The notes beneath the pieces are model-generated. The model was not told where the DNA came from, did no database searches, and worked only from the letters and a program-made list of their open reading frames with translations. From NCBI RefSeq assembly GCF_000969985.1, contig NZ_CP009526.1, positions 1,178,001 through 1,242,000 on the forward strand: a stretch of 64,000 bases of DNA, written 5' to 3'. Every line of letters begins with the position of its first letter. Positions within the stretch are counted from its first letter, which is position 1. Position numbers and translations under genes: made by a program. Source of the stretch: Methanosarcina barkeri str. Wiesmoor. GTDB taxonomy: Archaea; Halobacteriota; Methanosarcinia; Methanosarcinales; Methanosarcinaceae. Shown in pieces: positions 27,227 through 36,745 of the stretch.

Positions 27227-27635
27227 GTTCGGTACTCCGTTAATCAATGTTCTGTATCAATTTTTGATACCCACAGGTAAGCGAATTCTCCTGTAGTTCA
27301 CCCACTCGTTATTGATTGAATCCCAACTACGTTTTTTAATTTAGTGGGATGTAAATAAGTTTGTATTTCTTAATATAATAAACAATCAAATTGGGAAATT
27401 ATTGTTAGCCTTTAGCTATACATTATGCTCATTTTTTGACTGATTTATTAACATTATTAATACTGTTACCTTCAAAGGATACTCTATATCTGTTTTCATA
27501 TATTTACAAACAAACTTAATGAATAAGCTTAATATCTGTAGTCTCAGCCTTGTTTTAAGAGATTTACTCCATAGGAGGCTTGCCCTGAAAGTCGATGAGG
27601 CCCTCATGCTTGAAAATCAAAGTTGCGCTGGCGCA

Positions 27636-28225
27636 CCCCGCTGCAAGCAACGGGGTATGTTCGCGCCACCGCTCGGTTGTATTGGCTTATTGAAAATCGA
27701 TTATTTTCATTTGTTTGTATGCTTCTTTTTCTTCCTGATTTCCCTGATTTTCAATATAGCTTTTTATTACATCGGAAGTTGTTCCATCTCCTACGGTTCC
27801 GATGTATCCTCCATCACTCCACAGTTCACTACCCCAAAGCTGTTTTTTGATCTCAGGGTATTGCTTAAAAATTTGTCTTGCTGTAATGCTTTTTATTATT
27901 TGCATTACTCTTGAAGGAGAATATTTTGGTTCGGCACCAACAAAAAGATGGACATGATCACCATCAGTACCAATTGCATCAAACTCAAAACAGTACCTTT
28001 CACCAATTCCAAAGCATATGGTTTTCAAAAAACGAATGATTTCAGCATCTAAAAGAAGCTTTTTCCGATATTTCATACAAAAAACCATGTGGTATCTTAT
28101 TTTATAGACACAATGGTTTGCATGTCTGAGTTCCATTTACAGTACAAATGTAGCTAAAAATATAAGGTAGTTATTTAACAACGGTTCTCGGGGAAGTTTT
28201 CCATCCCCGCAGCAAGCTAGCGGGG
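27636..28225 (-). mobile_element. IS200/IS605-type insertion sequence
   Basis: One intact Y1 transposase gene flanked by GC-rich subterminal hairpins: CCCCG/CGGGG around CTGCAAGCAA at 27636-27655 and CCCCGC/GCGGGG around AGCAAGCTA at 28205-28225. These similar hairpins in a strongly AT-rich region are the recognition structures of IS200-type single-strand transposition. There is no tnpB. The exact cleavage ends may lie a few tens of bases outside. On the left side, 27227-27635 shows only promoter-like AT-rich sequence of the PQQ gene and a short uncertain frame. Confidence 0.8.
27687..28136 (-). CDS. tnpA: IS200-type Y1 transposase TnpA
   Basis: 149 aa, the normal length. The HUH nuclease motif is DHVHLFV (histidines near residues 61 and 63) and the catalytic tyrosine lies in IKSYIENQG near residue 127. 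The start MELRHANHCVYKIRYHMVFCMKYR is typical for the family (N-terminal beta strand, then H-V/M-F/V-x-x-K-Y-R). It would cut and join single-stranded DNA at the element ends, with the hairpins as guides. No frameshift is seen, so the element may still be active. Confidence 0.92.
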   Translation of the reverse strand: MELRHANHCVYKIRYHMVFCMKYRKKLLLDAEIIRFLKTICFGIGERYCFEFDAIGTDGDHVHLFVGAEPKYSPSRVMQIIKSITARQIFKQYPEIKKQLWGSELWSDGGYIGTVGDGTTSDVIKSYIENQGNQEEKEAYKQMKIIDFQ

Positions 28226-28790
28226 TATTCGAATGAAATCAAATCAAAAAAATTTTGGAGGATGATGGATTATAAACTACTAAATATAAAATTACTGATA
28301 TGTTGTAACCAATAACGGCGCAAAATGTAGATGAATATAAAATTCAGTGATAAATGGTTAATTACTGATACATATCATTGAAAAATTAGCATTTCATGTA
28401 ATTTTTTTTACAAATTGAATAAATACATAAATATTAGTTATGTGTTGAAAATTTGAATCGGGTATTTTTCTTTATTATATTACTAAGAATTACCATAATT
28501 AGAATTATTGGCACAAAATTTCATTAAATTAAATCTAAAGTGCGTTAAACAAATTTTTTTGCAAAATAGATATTATTATTTAATATTATTGAGAAATAAG
28601 GAATTTTGTAGAAAATGGTGGAACCTCAAATAATAAAGAATAATATATGAGCTCATCCCAAACTCCAAACCAATTTTATTCTTAAATCAATAGGAGTTTT
28701 GGAAATATTTTTCGTTATGATATACTCGATTGAGAATTCCAAATTTGAAATTCAGAGATGCGATTTTGAATTTTAGGAGAAGCTCTATAA

Positions 28791-28982
28791 TAAAGTAATA
28801 TATTACATTCTAAAGTAATATATTACATTCTAAAGTAATATATTACATTCTAAAGTAATATATTACATTCTAAAGTAATATATTACATTCTAAAGTAATA
28901 TATTACATTCTAAAGTAATATATTACATTCTAAAGTAATATATTACATTCTAAAGTAATATATTCTAAAATATATTACATTC
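28791..28982. repeat. 20-bp tandem repeat, eight full units plus a degenerate ninth
   Basis: The unit TAAAGTAATATATTACATTC is repeated identically eight times from 28791 to 28950, followed by a shuffled unit to 28982. Each unit contains the 12-base perfect palindrome GTAATATATTAC. There are no spacers, so this is not a CRISPR array. It sits ~100 bp after the end of the minus-strand gene at 29080, in a ~940-bp AT-rich gap (28137-29079) that holds no gene I can recognise. Confidence 0.95.
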
Positions 28983-29079
28983 GTTTTGGAATCATAGTAA
29001 TAGTGGAACGATTCCCATAAATGAGGTGATGGCCGATAAGGCCATCAATTCACTTGTATTATATTCGTTAATATGAAGT

Positions 29080-32000
29080 TCACTTATTGAACTTCATAGG
29101 CGAATTGTTTTTCCAGTACATAACCATCGATTGTATATTGTTTAGTGAAATTTTGTAGTTAGAGTCTATTGAAATACCTTTTTTCCAATGAAGCACGGCA
29201 GTCTGTAATTCGTCAAGTGAAATATACGCTCCGGACTCCGAATCTGGATCATTGAAAACATTCCAATCTCCTTCAACACAGTATAGATTTCCTCCATCTG
29301 TTCCAAAGTAAGCTTTTCCCTGAGAAAGTGCTACTCCCTGCAGGATATACCCATCGTCAGGAGGATTATATTCCCACACAAGACCTCCTGATTCATTCAG
29401 GCAGTAAAGGGAACCGTTATCCTCTGCAGTTGTGAAATAAATACGAGGTGTTCCATAATACGTAGAAACTGCAGGAGAGGATTTCACACCTGCATCCACA
29501 TGGTATTCCCATACTTTTTTACCATCACTATCATCCAAACAGATCATCTTACCATCATATCCATGCTCTCCCTGTCCAACGTATACTTTACCGTTATAGA
29601 TTGCAGGAGTCGAGGTACTGAACATCTGGTCAGAGCGCCATCCCTGGTTAAGGAATGTACCAGTAGAGTCATCGAATCCTACTTTCCAGACATAACCAGT
29701 TTCCTGTGCTAACTCTGAAGTCGTATAGACATACCCGCCATGGTAAGCGACAGAGGAACGGAATCTTCCCGGCTCAGGGAGAGCAAATAAAATCCGACTC
29801 GACACATCGCTGTCCAGGCTTATTTCATCGACAAGCGCTCCTGTTTTCCTGTCAAGACATGTGAGATTCCCTTCATGGGTAGAATATATCAGATAATCTC
29901 CTACAACGGATGCACCGTTCCATATGAAGCCGGATGTGTTCTGAGTTGCATGTTTCCATAAAAGGTTTCCAAGGTCATCGTAGCAATAATAGTATTTTGT
30001 ATCCACCCCGCCTTCAAGACCTTCTGCAACGTATATCCTGTGATCGTAATACGTAACCGGACTTTCTGGACCTACATCCGTTACATGTACTTTCCATTTC
30101 TGGACCCCTGTACTTGCGTTATAGGCATAAAGATTTCCACCTTCAGTTAATACAAAGAGATTTCCGTCTCCATATGCGGGTGTTGAAGAGTGTAAAACCG
30201 AAGCAGCATCAAGTGTTGCATGCCATATTGGTTTACCTTCTGCTTTGTTATAAGCATACAATTCTCCACTGGAAGCTAGTATATAGACGTTATCTCCTAC
30301 AACTATTGGGCAAAGATCGATATTCCCACCAAAATCATCCGCACTCCACTTAAGTTTAACAGAATCATCAAGGGGTGCATATCCTTCAGTAACACCATTT
30401 CTATCACTTCCCCCCTGAAATTGTGTCCAGTATATTGCAGATTTTGCTTCAATTACTGTTTCCGGTTTTACCGTAATAGGCAGAGTCACCTGGTTATTAG
30501 TTTCATCACTTTCCGATACATTGTTCTCCGTATCAGCAAATACTGTAAACCCAAAGTTTCCGGCCTCCTGGGATTCCCATGTAAAATTTAGTTCAGCGCT
30601 CTGGGAAGGACCAAGCTGTTCGAAAGTCTTTGCAGCCAGTTCATTTGTTCCTTCTTTTACGGTCACTGTAAAATTACTTGCCATGGAAGTACCCTGGTTT
30701 TTCACAACTGCTTTCATTTCATATGAAGTATTTGAAAAGATAGCAGAAGGTGTGATCGATACAGGGATAAGGTCTGCATCACCAGCTAAAGCAGTTACAT
30801 TTATTCCCCTAGAATTATCTGCATCATTATTTTCAGGAACGGACCCTGTAGCATGAGCTTCAACCGTTATGTTATAATCCCCTGGAGCTTCTGGTGTCCA
30901 GGAAAAACTCACATTTTTGGCCAGGTTACTTCCGATCTTTGTTACAAGGTTATCTTTCTGTTCACCATTTACCAGGAAGGATACGGATACGTTGTCAGCA
31001 TACGTGTTGCCGTTATTTCTAATAGTTGCAGCAATTTCATTCGGATAATAGGGGTAGACGCTTCCTGCGACCACTGAAACATTTTGGACAACCATATCTA
31101 GATAAGGATCAGCCTGCCCATAGGCATAGACTTCGCCGTCATCGCCAATTGTATATATACTACCATTTGCAATAGAACAAGCTCCTCCAGCCGTGGATTC
31201 CCATAAAACATCGCCTGTATATGCATCATATTCCACAATGTGATCATAACCATATGACGAAGTTTTTTTGCCTGCAAAAGCTTTTCCATCTGCAACTGTC
31301 ATGGAATTCGTCCATCCCCCGGCACTGCCGCTCCAGATAATTTCTCCTGAAGAAGCATTAACACAATATACCGGAGAGACGTAAACATTCCCATATGCAA
31401 GTGCAGGAGTGGAGTCCGTTCTTGGAATGTTTTGTTCCCAGAGGATCTGCCCATTATTTATATCCAACGCGCTTAATGCAGTAGTTTTATCGGTGTAGAA
31501 ATCATAAGACGTAACATATACAGCATTGTTTCCTACGGAGGCAGAACATAATACGTTGTCTGTAATTGGAGTGGTCCATATTTTCGAGCCGTTTTCTGCA
31601 TCTACACAATATACCTGTCCTTCATATACATTCGAGCCCACATTTATTGTACCATACCCACTTGTTAAGAAGACCTTTCCGTCTTTATAGGAAGGGACAC
31701 CTTGTGCGGAACCTATTACTGAATAAGTCCACAAGAGTTTTCCAGTATACTCGTCCACACAATAATAATGACTTCCTCCCCAGTCAGAACAAAAGACTTT
31801 TCCATTAGCTATTGATGGCCCGGCATTACATGATGTTTGACCACTCGGATTAGTGAATTTCCATTTTTCAGTGCCGTTTGAAGCATAAACACAAATCGTG
31901 TCAGTACCTCTGGAAGCAAACACCATCCCATCATCATAAGCAGGAGATGACCATGAACCATACTTATCTGTTCCCGTATTCGCAGTCCATACTACATCAC

Positions 32001-32283
32001 CTGTTGTAACATTCAAAGCTTTCAATGAATTGGACCTACTTATAACAAAAACCATGTTTTCAGCGGTTACAGGCGCGGAATCTATAACTGCGCCTACTCC
32101 ACTACTCTTCCATTGTAACTGGAATGCATCCGGTAATTCTCCTGCATAAAAACCGGTATGTTCTATGTTATTCTGAAACTGTGGCCAGTTGTTTTCCTCT
32201 TCAGATAATGCCAGTGGTATACTTTGCAATATTGCGAGCATTACTATAGGTATCAAAATTAGTTGACGCATTTTTTGTTTCAT
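29080..32283 (-). CDS. Secreted double PQQ-propeller protein with CARDB domains
   Basis: Start at 32283: GGGAAGAGAG precedes the ATG and MKQKMRQLILIPIVMLAILQSIPLALS is a signal peptide. The 1067-aa precursor comprises a first PQQ-like propeller (about residues 30-390; GVGAVIDSAPV, WTANTGTDK, LLWTYS blades), two CARDB-type beta-sandwich domains (about 395-615; ATIRNNGNTYADNVSVSFLV, AVVKNQGTSMASNFTVTVKEG, SESDETNNQ), a second propeller (about 620-1010; WTQFQGGSDRNGVT) and a C-terminal ~55-residue helical pair (YISLDELQTAVLHWK, ISLNNIQSMVMYWK) resembling the dockerin/EF-hand-like tails of Methanosarcina surface proteins. Predicted extracellular; binding or structural role inferred. No frameshifts are seen, unlike its decayed relative at 33-34.6 kb. 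Confidence 0.88.
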   Translation of the reverse strand: MKQKMRQLILIPIVMLAILQSIPLALSEEENNWPQFQNNIEHTGFYAGELPDAFQLQWKSSGVGAVIDSAPVTAENMVFVISRSNSLKALNVTTGDVVWTANTGTDKYGSWSSPAYDDGMVFASRGTDTICVYASNGTEKWKFTNPSGQTSCNAGPSIANGKVFCSDWGGSHYYCVDEYTGKLLWTYSVIGSAQGVPSYKDGKVFLTSGYGTINVGSNVYEGQVYCVDAENGSKIWTTPITDNVLCSASVGNNAVYVTSYDFYTDKTTALSALDINNGQILWEQNIPRTDSTPALAYGNVYVSPVYCVNASSGEIIWSGSAGGWTNSMTVADGKAFAGKKTSSYGYDHIVEYDAYTGDVLWESTAGGACSIANGSIYTIGDDGEVYAYGQADPYLDMVVQNVSVVAGSVYPYYPNEIAATIRNNGNTYADNVSVSFLVNGEQKDNLVTKIGSNLAKNVSFSWTPEAPGDYNITVEAHATGSVPENNDADNSRGINVTALAGDADLIPVSITPSAIFSNTSYEMKAVVKNQGTSMASNFTVTVKEGTNELAAKTFEQLGPSQSAELNFTWESQEAGNFGFTVFADTENNVSESDETNNQVTLPITVKPETVIEAKSAIYWTQFQGGSDRNGVTEGYAPLDDSVKLKWSADDFGGNIDLCPIVVGDNVYILASSGELYAYNKAEGKPIWHATLDAASVLHSSTPAYGDGNLFVLTEGGNLYAYNASTGVQKWKVHVTDVGPESPVTYYDHRIYVAEGLEGGVDTKYYYCYDDLGNLLWKHATQNTSGFIWNGASVVGDYLIYSTHEGNLTCLDRKTGALVDEISLDSDVSSRILFALPEPGRFRSSVAYHGGYVYTTSELAQETGYVWKVGFDDSTGTFLNQGWRSDQMFSTSTPAIYNGKVYVGQGEHGYDGKMICLDDSDGKKVWEYHVDAGVKSSPAVSTYYGTPRIYFTTAEDNGSLYCLNESGGLVWEYNPPDDGYILQGVALSQGKAYFGTDGGNLYCVEGDWNVFNDPDSESGAYISLDELQTAVLHWKKGISIDSNYKISLNNIQSMVMYWKNNSPMKFNK

Positions 32284-32604
32284 GCTACTCTCTTCCCATA
32301 AAAAATTCAAAATTTCTGGAACTATCCCTGTCAGTACTTGTTATTTATTCAATTCTCTTTGGTCAATTTTGAGAAATATTTCTAAAATGAAACAGTAAAA
32401 TTTTTCTTACATGTTGTGCCCGGTTTTCGTGTTCCGTAACTATAAATTGCCCCATAAAAGAATTAAAAATAATTAAAACAATGATGAAAAGGTGAATTTA
32501 TTTAAATGTATTATTTTGGCAAAAGATTGTTAGTAAAATGAGTAACAAGCTTTTCTAAGTGTGTGACAAGATACTATACTGTTAATTGAGTCAGACCTCA
32601 AGAA

Positions 32605-32660
32605 AAAAGGAAGGAAAGAGTACGTAAAGATAATTATTCTCACGGACTTTCATACCAAAG
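32605..32660. repeat. Dispersed repeat, copy 2 (matches 11648-11700)
   Basis: Shares GAGTACGT and ATTATTCTCACGGACTTTCAT-type words with copy 1, but the CGTGAG stem has decayed. It lies between the PQQ-CARDB gene promoter region and the decayed PKD locus. Confidence 0.4.
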
Positions 32661-32790
32661 AAGAAGTATATAAAGTTTACCAAGTTCCATAATACAAATA
32701 ATGTGAATACTTTAGAAGTCATCTGTAAACCGAGAATCATGCGTCCATTTTCTATAATGTTGGCAGATTCATTATAGTCTGATTCTGCAC

Positions 32791-32881
32791 TTTTTGATTT
32801 CTTGATATTATCCTTTTGGTTTCTTGATATTGTCCTTTTTGATTTCTTGATATTATCCTTTTTGATTTCTTGATATTGTCC
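32791..32881. repeat. 22-23-bp tandem repeat, four units
   Basis: Four units of TTTTTGATTTCTTGATATT(A/G)TCC, one of them a base shorter. Translating them gives an artificial charged peptide on the minus strand, so I treat the region as a non-coding repeat. The rest of 32284-33032 is AT-rich and otherwise empty. Confidence 0.85.
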
Positions 32882-33032
32882 TGTGAGCTTCACACACAAA
32901 CGTTACCGTTTATGCATGTCACAGTAAGATTACCTCAAATGGCAAATATAGTGCAGAGACGCAGTTAGTATAGTATAGCTTCTTGTCGCACATGCCGAAT
33001 ATAGGTTTTAAAACAGACTTTCTACAATTTAT

Positions 33033-33240
33033 TGCTGGAACAAAGATTGATTCATAGGAACCGGTTAGTAAAAATTACAAACCAAAGTTGGCTTTCAACT
33101 CTGGTCAACGAGGCTAAAGAGTTGTTTTGCCAGATTTTGTCAATGATCTCTCAACCCTTTAGCCTCGATTTTTTATCATTTTTCAATTAAGGTTATTTGC
33201 TTTCAGAATATATTCTCGGTTTTGTATTTGTTGTCACTTT
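33033..33240. repeat. 3'-flank repeat, copy 2 (matches 14801-15040)
   Basis: Same order of words as copy 1: TGCTGGAACAAA, GATTCATAGGAAC, GAGGCTAAAG, TTTTGCCAGATTTTGTCAAT, CAACCCTTTAGCCTCGATTT, TTTCAGAATATATTCTC. It is downstream of the PKD pseudogene as copy 1 is downstream of PKD gene 1. Confidence 0.7.
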
Positions 33241-34560
33241 TATGTAGTCACTGTTATATAATCTGTTTTTGTTACCGTGTTCTTGCCTTTAGCATTCTTT
33301 ACTGTTAAATTAACAGTATATGTTCCTGTCTTTGAATATTTGTGAATCGGATTCTGGTGGAATGACTTTGCTCCGTCTCCAAAGTCCCATCTCCATTTAG
33401 CAGGTATTCCTGTGCTTGTGTCAGTAAATTTAACCTTTAATGGTGCTTTTCCTGATGTAACACTGTTGGTGAAGTTTGCAGCAGGTTTTGTTATTACTTT
33501 TATGAATTGGATTCTGGTGGAATGACTTTGCTCCGTCTCCAAAGTTCCAGAACCAAGAAGTTGGAGAGCCAGTACTTGTATCAGTAAATTTAACCTTTAA
33601 TGGTGTTTTTCCCGAAGTCGACGACGCAGTAAATGCAGCTACCGGCTTTGCTGAAAAGGGACTGGAGACCTTAATATGCCCGGTTTTCACCTCAGAATCG
33701 CTTCCGTCCTCGTTGAAAACAGTGAGGTTGACATTGTAGGTACCGGCTGCAGCATAAGTGTAGATAGGGTTCTGCTCAGTGCTGTCTACAGTTCCATCAT
33801 TATCAAAGTCCCAGGCCCACGATGTCGGTGAACCGGAGGCCGTGTCATTGAACTGTACCGTGAGAGGTGCTTTACCACTTTCACATTTGCGATGAAATTC
33901 GCGACAGGTGAGGTAGAAGAGTCCTTGAAGGCATAGACTTTCTGGTCGCCTCCTATACTGAAAAGCATTCCGTCTGAAAGTGCAGGGGAAGAACCGGCAT
34001 AAGGAGAATTCCAGACGACATTGCCAGTGAAGGCATCCAGAACATAAAGATTTTCATAACCAAAATACCCCTCTTCTGCGCTTCCCACATAAACGATCCC
34101 ATCGGCAACCGCTAATGAACAGGTCCAGTCTCCTACCCCTCCTTCGTCTGTTATTTTTGAAGGTGTTGACCAGATAGGTGAGCCTGTAGTCGCATTGAAG
34201 CAGTAAGTTTGCACGTTGCTATAACCACTTGCTCCTCCGCAAACGTAGCATTTCCATAGGCCAAAGCAGGAGTCGAATCCGATCTTTCAATTGACTGTTT
34301 CCAGATTATCTGGCCTCAGATGCATTTAAGGCAAGAAGCTCTCCATTTCCGTAGAAGCTGTAAGTTGTCAGGTAAATGATGCTGTCTTTGTAAGCCGGAG
34401 AACCGCAGAAGTTATCTACGACATTATTGATGTGCCAGAGTTCTTTTCCGGTTACTGCATTCACGCAGTAAGCATGTCCCTGATATGAAGAACCATATCC
34501 CCAGCTCGTCATTTGAAAAAAATTGTAGCCCTTCTGGTAAAGAGATTTAACACCTGTCAA
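33240..34560 (-). pseudogene. Decayed PQQ-propeller / PKD surface-protein gene
   Basis: The minus strand reads as one former gene in several frames. A propeller part (from 34560; AYCVNAVTGKELWHINN, LLALNAS) is broken near 34309; a middle frame continues GQIIWKQSIERSDSTPALAYGN; a second shift near 34245 leads into VCGGASGY and QTYCFNATTGSPIWS; another near 33870 breaks the first PKD domain (KAPLTVQF should follow). The next PKD domain (GKTPLKVKFTDTSTGSPTSW) loses its second half by an apparent deletion joining HQNPIHK to FIKVITKP. The last PKD domain ends at a stop at 33240. There is no signal peptide or start, and the 5' end is missing. It is a relative of the 29080 gene (propeller part) and of the PKD paralogues (C-terminal part). 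Confidence 0.85.
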
Positions 34561-34668
34561 GATTTTTGCTGAAAGGCAAACCTGACTTTCCAGTTTTTTG
34601 GAAAAATATCAGGCATAGAGCTGTATAAAGAAAAGTAAGTGGTTTCAGTTCCTCTTTTTTGAAGATCT

Positions 34669-34780
34669 CCTATATTTTCATGGGGTTAACAGTGGTCTGG
34701 GCGGAAGAATCTGGCCACATTTTTGGTATCATGGCTGCGGCAGAATCAGGTTTCGGACCTTTTGAAGTGCCAGACCAACT
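34669..34780 (+). ncRNA. Candidate three-way-junction RNA, copy A
   Basis: A 5' hairpin (CCTAT-ATTTTC-ATGGG) is followed by P1 GGTCTGG (34694-34700) pairing with CCAGACC (34770-34776). Inside, P2 is TCTGGCCA pairing with TGGC...CAGA, and P3 is AGGT-TTCGG-ACCT (34748-34760). The junction strands are GCGGAAGAA and TTTTGAAGTG. Copy B at 35330 has the same layout, the same unpaired words (GCGGAA, TTCGGA, TTGAAGTG) and different but complementary stems. The strand is inferred from the downstream CobN-like gene; the minus strand remains possible. Confidence 0.5.
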
Positions 34781-36745
34781 GGATTTTTAAGAGATTATTG
34801 GAACATATACGCAGGAAATTTAGTTGTTTCCTGAAATTTACCCAGCAAATGTTATATTTGTAATCAATTAACGAATTTTATACACAACATAAATGCCATA
34901 CATGTCATTTTTCTAACATGATCTAAACGTAAAAACCATTACAGTTCAGGCATTTTGTATCTTACCTGAATACAAATAACGACATTCGGGTTGGAGTAAA
35001 CTTTTCTCCCTGAAAGTTCTCAAGGATTTATAATGGATATCTGATTAAACTAATTGTATATGATTAAACTAACTATTTGTTAAACATTTATAAATAAATG
35101 TATATGGCTAATTATTCTTAGCTTGTTGGCTAATAACCTGTCTTTTAAATTCTAGAAGTAAGGATGCTTTTAAAGTGAGGACATTTTTAGTTTTATTCCG
35201 TATTTTCTGTTTCATCGGCTTTCAAGAACTTCAGGCTTGAGATTGCTTTTTAATCAGTTAATACCATTATCAAAAAAACTTTAAATCATACGAAAAAGAT
35301 ATGTTTTCCTATTTCGTTATATAATTCTTCCTATGTTTTCATAGGGGTTAGGTTAGCCTGTGCGGAACCTGTGTATTCCTATAAGTGGCGTACTCAGGAA
35401 AGGAATTCGGACTCCTTGAAGTGGCAGGCTAACCGTTATCCGAGAACAATGTGGACTCAATGGAAGGATTTAGACCCCCATAGGAGGGGCCCTTAATTTA
35501 CTTCCAAGCTGTTTTTACGTTTTTTTCGAACTTTGAGGGAATATTTATGGAACTCTTTTTTTCGGTGAAGTTTATAGGTTTATGCAGTTGATACCTATTT
35601 TCAGTATCTCCTACATAAACTCTGGCTGTGCTGATTGTATTCGATCTTTTTCATCTGGGCATAACTAAAAGTTCTTAAGGAGGTATTTTGGGAGGTACAC
35701 TGCTTAACTTTGTTTCCTTAGTTAGCAGTTGGTCATAAAGAGTTAAACTGGCTTACCTCATTACTTCCATTTTTCAGCACATCGATCCCAAAGTATATCC
35801 ATAAATCTGAAATTTTGACTCTATCTATAGATCAATGAATTTCACATTAATAATGGATTTATTTTGGAATCTACAAACTTGTAATCTAAATAACTGGATA
35901 TAAATCTAACAAAATCGATAATAAGTTTGAGCTTTAAAGGTAACGTTGAAAAATTATCCACGAAATTGTCTCTATTAATATTGCTTACATAAATTTGTCA
36001 TAAGGAAAGAAAAATAACAGTAAAAAGTAATGCTTTTTGTAATCATTTTTCCATCAGTTTGAATCTTTCCTAATATCTTCATAACTATTTTTATTTTTAA
36101 ACACTATTATAATTTTACATATGTATGTCGAGCACAATACAATTTTATAATCAGTAATTACTTCTTTCCTTCACGGAATTATAACTTTCTTCAAAATTTA
36201 ACTTTTTCTTTATTATATTATCCCACAAAATTCATTTTTTTCACAGAATATGCTTTCTTTGCCTAGCTTTTTAATATATTTTTATCTTATTTGCAATTCG
36301 TCTATTAAATTTATCACAGCTCAATAAATAGCATTCGATGTTATTTTTTGGTCTATTTTCTAGCTATTATTACCTTTTTGGCTAATAATTATTATCTAAA
36401 ATCTTAGTCTTTTATACAAGTAAACTAAAATTGAGCTGAAATTACGTAATTGTTTACGATATTGAGGTGAGCATTTGAGAATTTGTGAGGTTATTGTTTT
36501 TTAAAATATCCTTTAATAACAGGTGTTAAATAGTGTTTTTCTTTGCACTGATAAGTAAAGTTTACTTTCGTTATTTGTATATAATGCAATTTCTTGTTCT
36601 TATTAATTTGATTTTCTTCATATCTATTAATAAAAAATTTGAAAGTTAAACAGTAAAGAATTTCTTTCAAGCAGCGTGCAGTCTCAAGATTAGTAATAAT
36701 ATCCTCACAACTCGGTATATTAAATTATTTTCTGGAGTAGGAATC
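34781..36745. other. Long AT-rich non-coding stretch with RNA candidate B
   Basis: Nearly 2 kb without a convincing reading frame on either strand. It contains RNA candidate B (35330-35434), a GC-rich hairpin (CCCC...GGGG near 35475-35490) just after it, and then ~1.2 kb of AT-rich sequence. A ribosome-binding GGAG and a start codon for the CobN-like gene stand at its right end. If the promoter of that gene lies before the RNA candidates, the leader would be very long. Confidence 0.5.
35330..35434 (+). ncRNA. Candidate three-way-junction RNA, copy B
   Basis: The hairpin CCTATG-TTTT-CATAGG (35330-35345) precedes P1 GGTTAGCCTG (35351-35360), perfectly paired with CAGGCTAACC (35425-35434). P2 pairs CCTGTGTA with TACTCAGG (one T-T mismatch), and P3 is AGGA...TCCT with TTCGGA in the loop. 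The junction strands are TGCGGAA and TTGAAGTGG. It is about 1.3 kb upstream of the CobN-like gene on the same strand. It does not fit the conserved core of the cobalamin riboswitch as I know it. Confidence 0.5.

Noticed and set aside
27416-27914. Short frames on both strands around the left end of the IS200 element
   Set aside because: They span the IS hairpin or the antisense of tnpA and show no domain; a TnpB remnant was considered, but no recognisable motif was found.
28791-28982. CRISPR array
   Set aside because: Units are directly adjacent with no spacers and no cas genes are in the window.
32591-32899. 102-aa minus-strand protein
   Set aside because: Half of it is a translation of the 22-23-bp tandem repeat and the rest covers the dispersed 32605 repeat; no coding signal.
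34669-35434. Cobalamin riboswitch identity for the RNA pair
   Set aside because: Tempting because a CobN-like gene follows, but I cannot find the conserved cobalamin core segments (GGGAA, GGUG...AUCC, the CGC-CACUG region) in the right order on either strand.
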